DNA of 64,000 nt from an uncultured Bacteroides sp. (GTDB lineage Bacteria; Bacteroidota; Bacteroidia; Bacteroidales; UBA932), in NCBI GenBank assembly GCA_945874355.1, contig CAMCGB010000006.1:82799-146798 (forward strand). Reading direction: 5' to 3'. The notes under the pieces are model-generated. The model was given only the letters and a program-made list of their open reading frames with translations. It searched no databases and was not told where the DNA came from. A program made the translations under genes and the position numbers. Every line of letters starts with the position of its first letter. Positions within the stretch are counted from its first letter, which is position 1. Shown piece after piece: positions 41,993-50,459 of this stretch.

Positions 41993-43165
41993 TCAGAGCT
42001 CTATGCCGAAATAATATGTCTTCGCCCAGTACTCGAACAGGGGGTCTATGACCTTCGCCGCAGTCTCGCTTCCGGATGCGTCCATGTTGAAAGTGACGAT
42101 TTCCTTCTTCTCGAGAGCTTCCCTGAGGCGCTTCACATTGGCCGAAGAGTTGAGGCCGTATTGCTCGATGACATCGGCTCCGGTGAACTTGGTCTGTCCC
42201 TCGAGAACGGCGCGCAGAAGACTAATCTGGAAAGTAGTAAGGTCATCCATCGTGGCGGTGAAGCGGGGCCTGTGGATGGACAGAAGTATGCTCAGGGCCT
42301 CGTTCAGCACCGGCTCCATCATATAACCCCTCGTGAGGGAGTCGCAGATGGCGCAGAAGTGGTTGATATAGCAGATGTTATTATCCATAAGGCGGCAAAC
42401 CCCGAGCAGCAGGTCCTTGTCGATGACCTTGCCGGTGGCGTTGAAGCCCCTCAGGACGTGGTCGATGATCTCCCGGGTCTCGATTTTCGAGAGGCTCAGT
42501 CTCTCGCACATTCGCCAGAAATGCCTGCCTTTGCCGAAAATCGCCTTCATCGCGTTGACTCTCGAACCGGTGAAAATCCATCCTGCCAGATTCTTTCTCT
42601 CGCCGCGGTCCTCGCTGATGGCCTCCTCCAGAAGGGAGCACAGCAGGTCCCCGTCCTCGGTCTTCATCACATTCTGGAACTCCTCGAACACTATATATAT
42701 CTTCTTTCCGATGCTGCGCGAGAGGGCATAGGGGAGGAGAGTGACGGCCTTGAGGTCGTTCCGGTCCAGCTCCCAGTTGCTGCTCAGCACCGCTCCGCTC
42801 TTGCGGAACGAGGCCTCGTCGAAAATCAGGTGGGTCCCGCCGAGCAGCTCTTCGCAGGCCTTCTCGTAGGCCGAAGGGGTGGAGTAGCAGGCGGCAAGAA
42901 GGCAGGAGCCCAGACGCAGGGCGAAGCCGTGGATGTGGCGGATGTCTGTAAGGTCCACAGTCAGAGCTATGAACGACTTGCTGCCGCTCGAGCTCATATT
43001 GAGGAAAGCCTGGGTGATGAGCGAGGTTTTGCCTGCGCGGGGCGGCTCGCTGATGACCACGTTCTCACCTTGGGCGAGAAGGTTGCAGAGGGCCGAAATG
43101 TCAGACTTGCGCCCGACAAAATTCCTGCCGCTTACGGCTTTGTTGTATATGAATGTTCCGTCCAT
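41993..43165 (-). CDS. AAA-family ATPase with C-terminal winged-helix region
   Basis: A stand-alone P-loop ATPase of the ATPase_2/STAND-like group common in Bacteroidota and archaea. FVGRKSDISALCNLL opens the domain, Walker A is ISEPPRAGKTSLI (about 38-50), Walker B IYIVFEEFQNV with an extra acidic pair, and a sensor-like GWIFTGSRVNAM. The last about 90 residues (DLTTFQISLLRAVLEGQTKF onward) look like a winged-helix domain. Cellular role unknown. A TATTTTTG -7 element (43199-43192) lies 26 bases upstream of ATG 43165; it diverges from rplU. Confidence 0.8.
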   Translation of the reverse strand: MDGTFIYNKAVSGRNFVGRKSDISALCNLLAQGENVVISEPPRAGKTSLITQAFLNMSSSGSKSFIALTVDLTDIRHIHGFALRLGSCLLAACYSTPSAYEKACEELLGGTHLIFDEASFRKSGAVLSSNWELDRNDLKAVTLLPYALSRSIGKKIYIVFEEFQNVMKTEDGDLLCSLLEEAISEDRGERKNLAGWIFTGSRVNAMKAIFGKGRHFWRMCERLSLSKIETREIIDHVLRGFNATGKVIDKDLLLGVCRLMDNNICYINHFCAICDSLTRGYMMEPVLNEALSILLSIHRPRFTATMDDLTTFQISLLRAVLEGQTKFTGADVIEQYGLNSSANVKRLREALEKKEIVTFNMDASGSETAAKVIDPLFEYWAKTYYFGIEL

Positions 43166-43275
43166 ATCTGTTTTGGATGCTGAGACTTACAAAAATAAGA
43201 AAAAATTTGCCCAATAAAAATAATTTGTATAAATTCGCGGTCCGAATATTTGATGGCCGCTGAGCTTGGGAAGAT

Positions 43276-43290
43276 CTGCCCCGGAGGCAG
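43276..43290 (+). promoter_or_regulatory. Hairpin in the rplU leader
   Basis: CTGCC-CCGGA-GGCAG forms a 5-base stem and 5-base loop 36 bases before the rplU ATG. A near-consensus promoter (TTG at 43227-43229, AATATTTG at 43247-43254, spacing 17) lies upstream. Autoregulation is possible but not shown. Confidence 0.3.
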
Positions 43291-43326
43291 GCGCTTACGG
43301 TCGAAACTTTACAAAAGAAGTTTTCA

Positions 43327-43638
43327 ATGTACGCAATCGTAGAAATTGCAGGCCAGCAGTTTAAAGTTGAGGCTGGCAATGAAATCTTTGTGCAGAGGCT
43401 TGCCGACGCCAAAGGTGCTGATGTGGAGTTCAGCAAGGTGCTTCTCGTAGCCGAGGGTGCCGATGTAAAGGTTGGAGCTCCCTACGTAGAGGGCGCAGTC
43501 GTGAAGGCTACCGTTCTCGATGACGATGTCAAGGCTGACAAGGTTCTTGTATTCAAGAAGATCCGCCGCAAGGGCTTCCAGAAGCTCAACGGCCACCGTC
43601 AGAAACTCACCAAGATTAAGATTAACGAAATCGCTTAA
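43327..43638 (+). CDS. rplU: 50S ribosomal protein L21
   Basis: Binds 23S rRNA. 103 residues with [20 protein letters not shown] at the start and [19 protein letters not shown] near the end, where the L21 signature lies. It is the first gene of rplU-rpmA-serS-ruvC and is followed after 5 bases by rpmA. Confidence 0.97.
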   Translation: MYAIVEIAGQQFKVEAGNEIFVQRLADAKGADVEFSKVLLVAEGADVKVGAPYVEGAVVKATVLDDDVKADKVLVFKKIRRKGFQKLNGHRQKLTKIKINEIA

Positions 43639-43643
43639 GGATT

Positions 43644-43904
43644 ATGGCACACAAAAAAGGTCAATCAAGTTCTAAGAACGGTCGTGAGTCACAAAGCAAA
43701 CGTCTGGGACTCAAAAAATTCGGCGGCGAAGTAGTTAAAGCCGGCAATATCATTGTCCGTCAGAGAGGTACCGTTCACAACCCCGACAAGAACGTCGGAA
43801 TGGGTAAGGACCACACTCTCTACGCTCTTGTGGACGGAACCGTGAAGTTCACCCGCAAAAGAGAGAACAAATCTTATGTTTCGGTAATTCCTTTTGAGAA
43901 CTAA
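43644..43904 (+). CDS. rpmA: 50S ribosomal protein L27
   Basis: Its N-terminus reaches the peptidyl-transferase centre. The mature start [20 protein letters not shown] and [20 protein letters not shown] are diagnostic. There is no Firmicutes-type cleaved extension. 86 residues, normal length. Confidence 0.97.
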   Translation: MAHKKGQSSSKNGRESQSKRLGLKKFGGEVVKAGNIIVRQRGTVHNPDKNVGMGKDHTLYALVDGTVKFTRKRENKSYVSVIPFEN

Positions 43905-43924
43905 CTCGAAGGGAGAGGATTTTG

Positions 43925-43964
43925 AAGAGGACTTGCACTTCGAGTAGAGTGTAGGTCCTCTTAT
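43925..43964 (+). terminator. Hairpin between rpmA and serS, terminator or attenuator
   Basis: AAGAGGAC (43925-43932) pairs with GTCCTCTT (43955-43962), with further partial pairing inside (GCACT/AGTGT). A T-rich ATTGTTT follows. It would reduce serS expression relative to the ribosomal genes. Confidence 0.55.
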
Positions 43965-43991
43965 TGTTTAGAATGATAAAATTCTGAAAAT

Positions 43992-45263
43992 ATGTTGACA
44001 CTCAAAACACTTCGAGACGACCCCCAGGCCGTCGTCGAAAAATTGGCTATCAAGAATTTCGATGCCAAACCCATTGTTGACAGGGTTCTTGAACTCGACT
44101 CTCTCAGACGTTCTCTGCAGACAGAGAGCGACGCTATACTGTCCCAGCAGAAAACTCTCTCCTCCCAGATCGGAGCCCTTATGAAGCAGGGCGACAAGCA
44201 GGGCGCGGAGAAGGTGAAAGAGCAGGTAGCCGAGCTCAAGGCAAAGAGCGGGGAACTGCTCAAGAAGATGGACGAGGCCCAGGCTGAGCTCGACTCGAAG
44301 CTCGTACTTCTGCCCAACACCCCCTGCGACTTGGTAAAACCCGGAAAGGGAGCTGAAGACAACGAGGTCGTGAAGATGGGCGGCCCTGAAGTGCAGCTTC
44401 CCGAAGGAGCCCTTCCTCACTGGGACCTGGCTTCAAAGTACGACATCATAGACTTTGACCTTGGAGTAAAGATTACCGGCGCCGGCTTCCCTGTATATAA
44501 AGATAAAGGCGCCAAGCTGCAGAGGGCCCTTATCAACTTCTTCCTCGACTGCAACACTGCCGCAGGCTACAAGGAGGTCGAGCCTCCCGTGATGGTCAAT
44601 GCCGCATCAGGCTTCGGCACAGGCCAGCTCCCCGATAAGGAGGGGCAGATGTATCACGCCAACCTCGACGACTTCTATATGGTGCCTACGGCTGAAGTCC
44701 CTGTGACCAACATATTCCGCGACGTGATTCTGCCCTGCGACCAGGTGCCCCAGAAGCTGACCGCCTACACACCGTGCTTCCGCCGCGAGGCAGGCTCCTA
44801 CGGCAAGGACGTAAGGGGGCTTAACCGCCTGCATCAGTTCGATAAAGTCGAAATCGTCAGGGTCGAGAAGCCCGAGAATTCTTATGCCGCTCTGGATGAG
44901 ATGGTTGCACACGTAGAGGATCTGGTGAACAAGCTTGGGCTCAAGTACCGCATCCTCAGACTTTGCGGCGGCGATCTGAGCTTCACTTCAGCCATCACCT
45001 ACGACTTCGAGCTCTGGAGCGCAGCCCAGGGAAGGTGGCTCGAAATCTCTTCAGTATCGAATTTCGAGACCTACCAGGCCAATCGTCTGCACCTGCGCTA
45101 CCGCGACGAGAACGGCAAGATCAATCTGGCCCACACCCTGAACGGAAGTTCTCTCGCGCTGCCCAGAGTCGTAGCCGCCCTGCTTGAGGACAATCAGACT
45201 CCCGAAGGCATCATCATTCCCGAAGTCCTGCGTCCTTACACCGGTTTCGACAAAATTGACTAG
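43992..45263 (+). CDS. serS: Seryl-tRNA synthetase
   Basis: A class II synthetase. The N-terminal coiled-coil arm (about 25-110) contacts the tRNA-Ser long arm. The catalytic core has VMVNAASGFGTGQLPDKEGQ, YMVPTAEVPVTNIFRD, motif 2 TPCFRREAGSYGKDVRGLNR and motif 3 NGSSLALPRVVAALLEDNQT. Length 423 aa is normal. Its last 8 bases overlap the predicted TTG start of ruvC. Confidence 0.97.
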   Translation: MLTLKTLRDDPQAVVEKLAIKNFDAKPIVDRVLELDSLRRSLQTESDAILSQQKTLSSQIGALMKQGDKQGAEKVKEQVAELKAKSGELLKKMDEAQAELDSKLVLLPNTPCDLVKPGKGAEDNEVVKMGGPEVQLPEGALPHWDLASKYDIIDFDLGVKITGAGFPVYKDKGAKLQRALINFFLDCNTAAGYKEVEPPVMVNAASGFGTGQLPDKEGQMYHANLDDFYMVPTAEVPVTNIFRDVILPCDQVPQKLTAYTPCFRREAGSYGKDVRGLNRLHQFDKVEIVRVEKPENSYAALDEMVAHVEDLVNKLGLKYRILRLCGGDLSFTSAITYDFELWSAAQGRWLEISSVSNFETYQANRLHLRYRDENGKINLAHTLNGSSLALPRVVAALLEDNQTPEGIIIPEVLRPYTGFDKID

Positions 45264-45819
45264 CAAGAATATAACCATACTCGGAATAGATCCCGGAACC
45301 AACATCCTCGGTTTCGGGATTGTCCGTGTCGATGCCCAGGGCAAGCCGCACTACATAGATATGGGTTGCCTTGATTTGAGAAAGACCGACTCCGCATACG
45401 AAAAACTCCACATCATTTCCACCAAGGTGGACGCCCTCTGTGAGCTCCACCATCCGGACCATCTGGCGATAGAATCGCCCTTTTACGGCAAGAACGCCCA
45501 AGTCATACTCAAGCTCGGCAGGGCACAGGGAGCCGCGATGATTCCCGCCCTGAACAGGGGAGTTCAAATCTTCGAGTACGCCCCGCGAAAAGCCAAGATG
45601 ACAATCTGCGGCAACGGCGCCGCTTCCAAGGAGCAGGTAAGCCTTATGGTGCAGCGTACGCTTGGCATAAAAATTGAAAACAAGCACCTCGACGCAACTG
45701 ATGCTCTAGCGCTGGCTATGTGTCATTACTACCAGTTGAACAGTCCTTTGACTTGTACCGGGAACTCCAGCTCTTCGTGGGAAAAGTTCATTGCCGCAAA
45801 TCCGGAAAGGATTAAATAG
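45256..45819 (+). CDS. ruvC: Holliday junction endonuclease RuvC
   Basis: Cuts Holliday junctions. Catalytic acids: Asp in ILGIDPGTNILGFG, Glu in LAIESPFYGKNAQ, and the paired Asp in HLDATDALALAMCHYY. The only start that gives a normal N-terminus is TTG 45256 (TTG ACT AGC AAG), inside the end of serS; it gives 188 residues. The frame is open farther upstream within serS but that part is not RuvC-like. RuvA and RuvB are not in the window. Confidence 0.92.
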   Translation: MTSKNITILGIDPGTNILGFGIVRVDAQGKPHYIDMGCLDLRKTDSAYEKLHIISTKVDALCELHHPDHLAIESPFYGKNAQVILKLGRAQGAAMIPALNRGVQIFEYAPRKAKMTICGNGAASKEQVSLMVQRTLGIKIENKHLDATDALALAMCHYYQLNSPLTCTGNSSSSWEKFIAANPERIK

Positions 45820-45830
45820 TTGATAGTTAG

Positions 45831-48785
45831 ATGAAAAGACAGATTATTCTCAGCCTAGCGCTGCTCTTCTCAGCGTGCCTGGGTTCATTTGCCCAAAATG
45901 CGGTGAAAGCTGTGCTTGTAGATGCGACTAACGGCACGCCCCTCGGGTTCGCAACCGTTTCCCTCACTCCGGAAGGCAAGACTAAAGCTTCAAATTATGT
46001 ACTTTCAGACGAGAACGGAAATGTGGAATTCTCTTCCGTCAAGAACGGCAAATTCACCTTCAAGGCAGAGTTGCTGGGCTACAAACCCTTCAGCCGCAAC
46101 ATCACTCTGGCAGAAGGCAAGGGGCTTGACCTCGGTAAGCTGAAAATGGAGGTCGATACCGAGATGATCGACGCCGCATCGGTCTCCGCAACCGGCAACC
46201 CCGTAGTCATCAAAAAAGACACCGTCGAGTATAACGCAAGCTCTTTCAGGACCACCGACAGCGACGTGCTGGAAGACCTCCTCAAGAAGCTTCCCGGAGT
46301 GGAAGTGTCTGAGGACGGTACGATTACAGCCAACGGTGAGACCATTTCAAAAATTACCATTGACGGCAAGACCTTCTTCCTGGACGACCCCCAGCTGGCA
46401 TCCAAAAATATCCCCGCAAAAGTCATCAACAAGCTCAAAGTCATACAGAAAAAGAGCGAGCAGGCAGAGTTTACCGGCATCGACGACGGAGAGGAAGAGA
46501 CAGTCATCGACCTGAGCGTCAAGCAGGGAATGATGAAAGGTCTGTTCGGACAGGTGTCCGGCGGCGTGGGATACGACATTCCTTCGCAGAGCGGAGTCGA
46601 CAGCGACCTGCGCTATCAGGGCAACGCTTTCGTGGGCCGATTCAGCGACAAGAGCCAGATAAGCCTCATTCTGAACGGAAACAATACCAACAACCGCGGC
46701 TCCACCAACCGAAGCGGAAATATGATGTCCTCTATGCGTGGAGGTATGGGCAGAGGCCAGGGAGGCTGGGGCAGCGGCAACGGTATCACCACTACCTATA
46801 TGGGAGGCGTCAACGGAGCCTGGACTCTATTCGACGGCAATATGAATCTGGGCGGAAACTATGTCTATAACCATAGCGACAAGGATGTGGAGGAGAGCAG
46901 TATGAAGACCACCTACCTGCAGGACCACAACCTCATCTACAACTCCTCAGGAGTGTCCAATACCCGCAGCGGAGGCCACTCGGTAGGAATGAGGCTTGAG
47001 CACAAGTTCTCGGAAAATACCTCAATACTCTTCCAGCCACAGCTCAATTTCGGAACCGGCAGCTATATCGAGACCAGCCGCGACACTACATATCAGGACA
47101 ATCTGGCGGGCAATGTTTCAAAACTGAGCGAGTCTTACACCGACAACAGCGGTAGCAACCGCAACCTCAGCACCAGCGGCTTCCTGCTCTTCCGCCAAAG
47201 GCTCGGAATCCCCGGCAGAACCCTTACCGCCAACATCGACTACAACTTCTCACGCAACAATCTCACCGGACTGAACAGCAACGGAACCAAAAGCTTCTCG
47301 GATGCCGGAACCGCCCTGCAGAGCGTGCGTCAGAATTTCGACAACACCCAGAATTCCAGCTCTTTGAGCGGAAGACTCACATATACGGAGCCTCTGGGCA
47401 ATCATTTCTACGTTGAGGCTAACTATTCTTACTCATGGCGCCGTTCTACCTCTGACAAAACCACTTACGACCTGGAGAACGGGGGAGCGATAGACTACAA
47501 CTACTCCAACTCCATCATAAACGAGAGCAATCGTCAGCAGATGGGAGTCAATGCCCTCTATCAGAGCGACAAGATGAGGGCCCAGGTGGGATTCTCGGCA
47601 ATGCCTACAAGAACTTACAACAGCACCACCAAGTACAACGCCGCGACCGGAGACTATAGTCCCCAGGTTTATGACGACTTCCGCTGGAACTTCTCTCCCC
47701 AGGCAATGCTTTTCTTCGAGCCGGGCGAAAAGTTCAACACCCGCCTCTTCTACCGCGGAACTTCCAGCCAGCCGTCAACCTCCCAGTTGATGCCTGTGCC
47801 GGACAACTCCAACCCTATGAATATCAGCTTCGGTAACCCTACGCTGACTCCCTACTTCAGCCATACCCTGAGGGCAGAGTTCCGTTTCTCCGACCGCCAG
47901 AAGTTCCTCTCGGTGAACGGCCGTCTGAACGGCGGATTCACCCAGAACCCCATTATGAACGCCACCTGGTACGGAACCTCAGGAGCCCAGTACTCTATGC
48001 CTTTCAACGGCCCTACCACCGGCAATGCCGGCGCAAACATCTTCGCCAACATACCCTTCGGCAAGAGCAACTTCTCGATGAACGCCACCCTTGGGCTTGA
48101 CTGGAGAAAGAGCAGTTCGTATGTGGGAACGAATGTGGATATGTCAATCTATGAGAATGAGGGATATTACGAGTTTATGGAGTGGTTCATTGACCGCTTC
48201 AACGACCCTTCCTATTACGACAGCCACATCACGGAGAACAGGCTTAACACTCTGAGTTCCAACGAGAGAGTGCGCATCTCGTACAGAGGCAAGTCGCTGG
48301 AGGCCACCGTCGGAGCCCGCACCAGAATGAACAAGAGCTGGTACTCGATTTCGACCAACAAGGACAATACCACCACCTGGAACAATCAGGTTTCAGCCTC
48401 TTTGAACTGGGACTGGAGCGCTCCCGGAATGAGCCTCGCAGCCGATATGGACTACAACTGGTACAACGGCTACAGCACAGAGCAGCCCTCACAGTGCGTG
48501 TTGAACGCCGAGATCTCAAAGCTGCTCTTCAACAACACCGTCACCCTTACACTCAAGGGCTATGACATACTGGGACAGAGCAAGAACCTGACGGTCAGCG
48601 ACAACGCCAACTACCACAGCGAGTCGGTCAACAACACCCTCGGACGCTATGTGGTGCTGACAGTCGCCTGGAGGTTCGGAACTATGGGAGGCAGCCGCCG
48701 CGGACAGGGCGGACAGAGAGGCCCTGGCGGCCCCGGCGGTCCCGGCGGTCCTGCAGGTCCGCCTCCGGGAGGCCCTATGATTTAG
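45831..48785 (+). CDS. Outer-membrane beta-barrel protein, TonB-receptor-like (OMP_b-brl_3 type)
   Basis: A signal peptide (1-21) is followed by a carboxypeptidase-regulatory-like beta-sandwich (about 25-105, with LVDATNGTPLGFATVSL), a plug-like segment (about 125-240, LLKKLPGVEVSEDGTI, ISKITIDGKTFF), and a long C-terminal barrel of alternating aromatic strands. The extreme C-terminus is a Gly/Pro/Arg-rich tail (about 25 residues) instead of a final aromatic strand. No SusD partner is next to it, so it is not a PUL pair. Cargo unknown. It starts 11 bases after ruvC and may be in the same transcript. Confidence 0.88.
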   Translation: MKRQIILSLALLFSACLGSFAQNAVKAVLVDATNGTPLGFATVSLTPEGKTKASNYVLSDENGNVEFSSVKNGKFTFKAELLGYKPFSRNITLAEGKGLDLGKLKMEVDTEMIDAASVSATGNPVVIKKDTVEYNASSFRTTDSDVLEDLLKKLPGVEVSEDGTITANGETISKITIDGKTFFLDDPQLASKNIPAKVINKLKVIQKKSEQAEFTGIDDGEEETVIDLSVKQGMMKGLFGQVSGGVGYDIPSQSGVDSDLRYQGNAFVGRFSDKSQISLILNGNNTNNRGSTNRSGNMMSSMRGGMGRGQGGWGSGNGITTTYMGGVNGAWTLFDGNMNLGGNYVYNHSDKDVEESSMKTTYLQDHNLIYNSSGVSNTRSGGHSVGMRLEHKFSENTSILFQPQLNFGTGSYIETSRDTTYQDNLAGNVSKLSESYTDNSGSNRNLSTSGFLLFRQRLGIPGRTLTANIDYNFSRNNLTGLNSNGTKSFSDAGTALQSVRQNFDNTQNSSSLSGRLTYTEPLGNHFYVEANYSYSWRRSTSDKTTYDLENGGAIDYNYSNSIINESNRQQMGVNALYQSDKMRAQVGFSAMPTRTYNSTTKYNAATGDYSPQVYDDFRWNFSPQAMLFFEPGEKFNTRLFYRGTSSQPSTSQLMPVPDNSNPMNISFGNPTLTPYFSHTLRAEFRFSDRQKFLSVNGRLNGGFTQNPIMNATWYGTSGAQYSMPFNGPTTGNAGANIFANIPFGKSNFSMNATLGLDWRKSSSYVGTNVDMSIYENEGYYEFMEWFIDRFNDPSYYDSHITENRLNTLSSNERVRISYRGKSLEATVGARTRMNKSWYSISTNKDNTTTWNNQVSASLNWDWSAPGMSLAADMDYNWYNGYSTEQPSQCVLNAEISKLLFNNTVTLTLKGYDILGQSKNLTVSDNANYHSESVNNTLGRYVVLTVAWRFGTMGGSRRGQGGQRGPGGPGGPGGPAGPPPGGPMI

Positions 48786-48790
48786 GAATC

Positions 48791-48976
48791 TACTCAAGTT
48801 TCGCAAGCATAAAACTGTTTGTTAATGATAGCCTTGTGCGCTCTTGCGAAACTTTTGCCCACGCACAAAACTGATATACGTTACCCTTCTCCTAAATCCT
48901 CTTCCTCGGGAAGAGGACTTACTTTCGGCCTAAAGGCCTCAAATATAGGTTGTTTCGCACATGCGAAACTTGAGTA
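48791..48976. repeat. Inverted-repeat element, MITE-like, 186 bases
   Basis: A perfect 15-base terminal inverted repeat, TACTCAAGTTTCGCA at 48791-48805 and its complement at 48962-48976, bounds a non-coding 186-base stretch. It is flanked on both sides by ATC (48788-48790, 48977-48979), a possible target duplication. Inside, 48843-48854 is a third arm that pairs perfectly over 12 bases with the left arm and is followed by TTTT. A 9-base stem (48898-48918, TCCTCTTCC with its complement around TCG) and GGCC-TAAA-GGCC (48928-48939) are also present. Either a short mobile element remnant or a complex terminator. Confidence 0.5.
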
Positions 48977-49006
48977 ATCTATAGCAGGTTCTTGCAGAAA
49001 TTTTCG

Positions 49007-49014
49007 TACCTTTG
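49007..49014 (+). promoter_or_regulatory. -7 element for the lysE-type gene
   Basis: TACCTTTG ends 6 bases before ATG 49021, which predicts a leaderless or nearly leaderless message. No TTG at the -33 distance. Confidence 0.45.
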
Positions 49015-49020
49015 TCGTCT

Positions 49021-49650
49021 ATGACGACAGAACTACTCAAAGCTCTACTTGTGGGCATCTGTGCCGCTGTTCCTGTCGGTCCGGTCCTGATGCTTGTCAT
49101 CCAGAAGACACTCTCTTCAGGAAGAGCCGCGGGATTGATGACAGGATTAGGCTCGGCTGTGGCAGATACAATCTATGCCGCAGTCGGCTTTTTTACCCTG
49201 TCGGTCATCCAGGACTTTGTGGACAGGAACCAGGGCCTGATAATGATTGCCGGAGGAGTGCTGCTAGCGATTATAGGAGTCAATATGTTCCTAAAGAGAA
49301 TTTCCTTCAATCCCGATGTTCACGTCAGGACTCCGGGCAAGCTTCCGCTTCTGTCCTATGCTCTTCAGAGCATGGTGTCTGTCTTTTCGAACCCCGCCGC
49401 TATTGCTGTTATGATGGCCCTGCTGGCTTCTTTCGGCCTTGTTTCCGATGCAATCGGAAGTCCCGCCATCCTGGTGATCCTGTTTGTCGGCCTCGGAGAG
49501 ATGCTCTACTGGTGGGTGGTAACTCTGCTGCTGAACAAGTTCCTGAAGCTCAACGAGAGGAGCCTCAATATCCTCAGCAAGGCAGCCTCGGTGGTGATTA
49601 TTGCTTTTGCCGTTTATCTTGCCGCGAAAGGCACAATAATGATAGTATAG
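49021..49650 (+). CDS. LysE-family amino-acid exporter
   Basis: A six-helix membrane exporter of the LysE/RhtB family. The N-terminal LLVGICAAVPVGPVLMLVIQ with the family's GP-containing first helix and SSGRAAGLMTGLGSAVADTIYA are diagnostic. Length 209 aa. ATG 49021 is chosen over the TTG three codons earlier because that TTG is inside the -7 box. Substrate unknown. It heads lysE-PASTA-rluD-lnt. Confidence 0.85.
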   Translation: MTTELLKALLVGICAAVPVGPVLMLVIQKTLSSGRAAGLMTGLGSAVADTIYAAVGFFTLSVIQDFVDRNQGLIMIAGGVLLAIIGVNMFLKRISFNPDVHVRTPGKLPLLSYALQSMVSVFSNPAAIAVMMALLASFGLVSDAIGSPAILVILFVGLGEMLYWWVVTLLLNKFLKLNERSLNILSKAASVVIIAFAVYLAAKGTIMIV

Positions 49651-49671
49651 ACATTTTTCGGAACCGAAGAT

Positions 49672-50457
49672 ATGAACATCAAAAACTTTTTCAATCACTG
49701 GATAGTACGCAACCTTCTGCTTGCCGTTCTTTTTGTGGCAGTGCTGGTGCTTGTTTTCAGTGTCAGCTTGAACCGCTGCACAAGGCACAACAACGAGATA
49801 AAAGTGCCCGACTTCTCGATGATGAGCTCGCAGGACGCCATTGCCCTTGCCTCGCAGTGCCAGCTGCGCGCTGTGGTGACCGACTCGGTGTACGTGCGCA
49901 AAATGACCCCCGGAGCCGTTTATATGCAGAACCCTGCCGCCGGCTCTATGGTAAAGAAAGGCCGGAAGATACGCCTCACCATCAACACTGTAGTGCCGCA
50001 GGAGACCTACCTGCCTCCTCTTGTGGGCTGCTCCCTGAGGCAGGCCAAGGCCGAGCTGAAGCGCAGCGGCCTCGTGCTTGGAAAGCTGATTTACGTCAAG
50101 GATATAGCCACCAACTACGTACTCAAAGCCCAAAGATACGGGGTTGAGGTCAAGGCCGGCACTCCCATGTCCAGCGGCACGGTCATCGACCTGGTGCTGG
50201 GTCTGAGCAACGACACCGCCGCCATCGTTCCCGACCTCAGGGGCAAGTCTCTCCGCACCGCAGTCGATATGGCGCAGGACAACTCGCTCAATGTGGGCAG
50301 GCTGCGTTACGACCAGTCGGTAAAAAGCCAGGCTGACTCGAGCGCCGCCATTGTTTACAGCCAGAAGCCCGAGCCTTCTGCAGCATCGGTGCTCAAAGGC
50401 GATGAAATCACTCTGTATCTGACTCTTGACGAGTCCAAACTCAACGGCGGCAAATAG
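49672..50457 (+). CDS. Membrane-anchored protein with three PASTA domains
   Basis: One transmembrane helix (about 12-34, LLLAVLFVAVLVLVFSVSL) leads to three PASTA repeats in the periplasm: about 42-108 (KVPDFSMMSSQDAIALASQC), about 110-180 (LPPLVGCSLRQAKAELKRSG) and about 185-255 (VPDLRGKSLRTAVDMAQDN). There is no kinase or transpeptidase domain. PASTA domains bind peptidoglycan or muropeptides in PASTA kinases and PBPs; Bacteroidota commonly have this short version just before an rluD gene, with unknown role. It starts 21 bases after the exporter gene and ends 2 bases before rluD. Confidence 0.88.
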   Translation: MNIKNFFNHWIVRNLLLAVLFVAVLVLVFSVSLNRCTRHNNEIKVPDFSMMSSQDAIALASQCQLRAVVTDSVYVRKMTPGAVYMQNPAAGSMVKKGRKIRLTINTVVPQETYLPPLVGCSLRQAKAELKRSGLVLGKLIYVKDIATNYVLKAQRYGVEVKAGTPMSSGTVIDLVLGLSNDTAAIVPDLRGKSLRTAVDMAQDNSLNVGRLRYDQSVKSQADSSAAIVYSQKPEPSAASVLKGDEITLYLTLDESKLNGGK

Positions 50458-50459
50458 GG

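Noticed and set aside
41633..43183. 516-residue plus-strand open frame opposite the ATPase and sirtuin genes
   Set aside because: It is antisense to two well-supported genes, has no recognisable domain, and its His/Val/Leu-rich composition is what the reverse frame of GC-rich coding sequence gives.
45831..48785. Barrel protein considered as a SusC of a polysaccharide utilisation locus
   Set aside because: No SusD gene follows, and neighbours are ruvC and a LysE exporter rather than carbohydrate genes.
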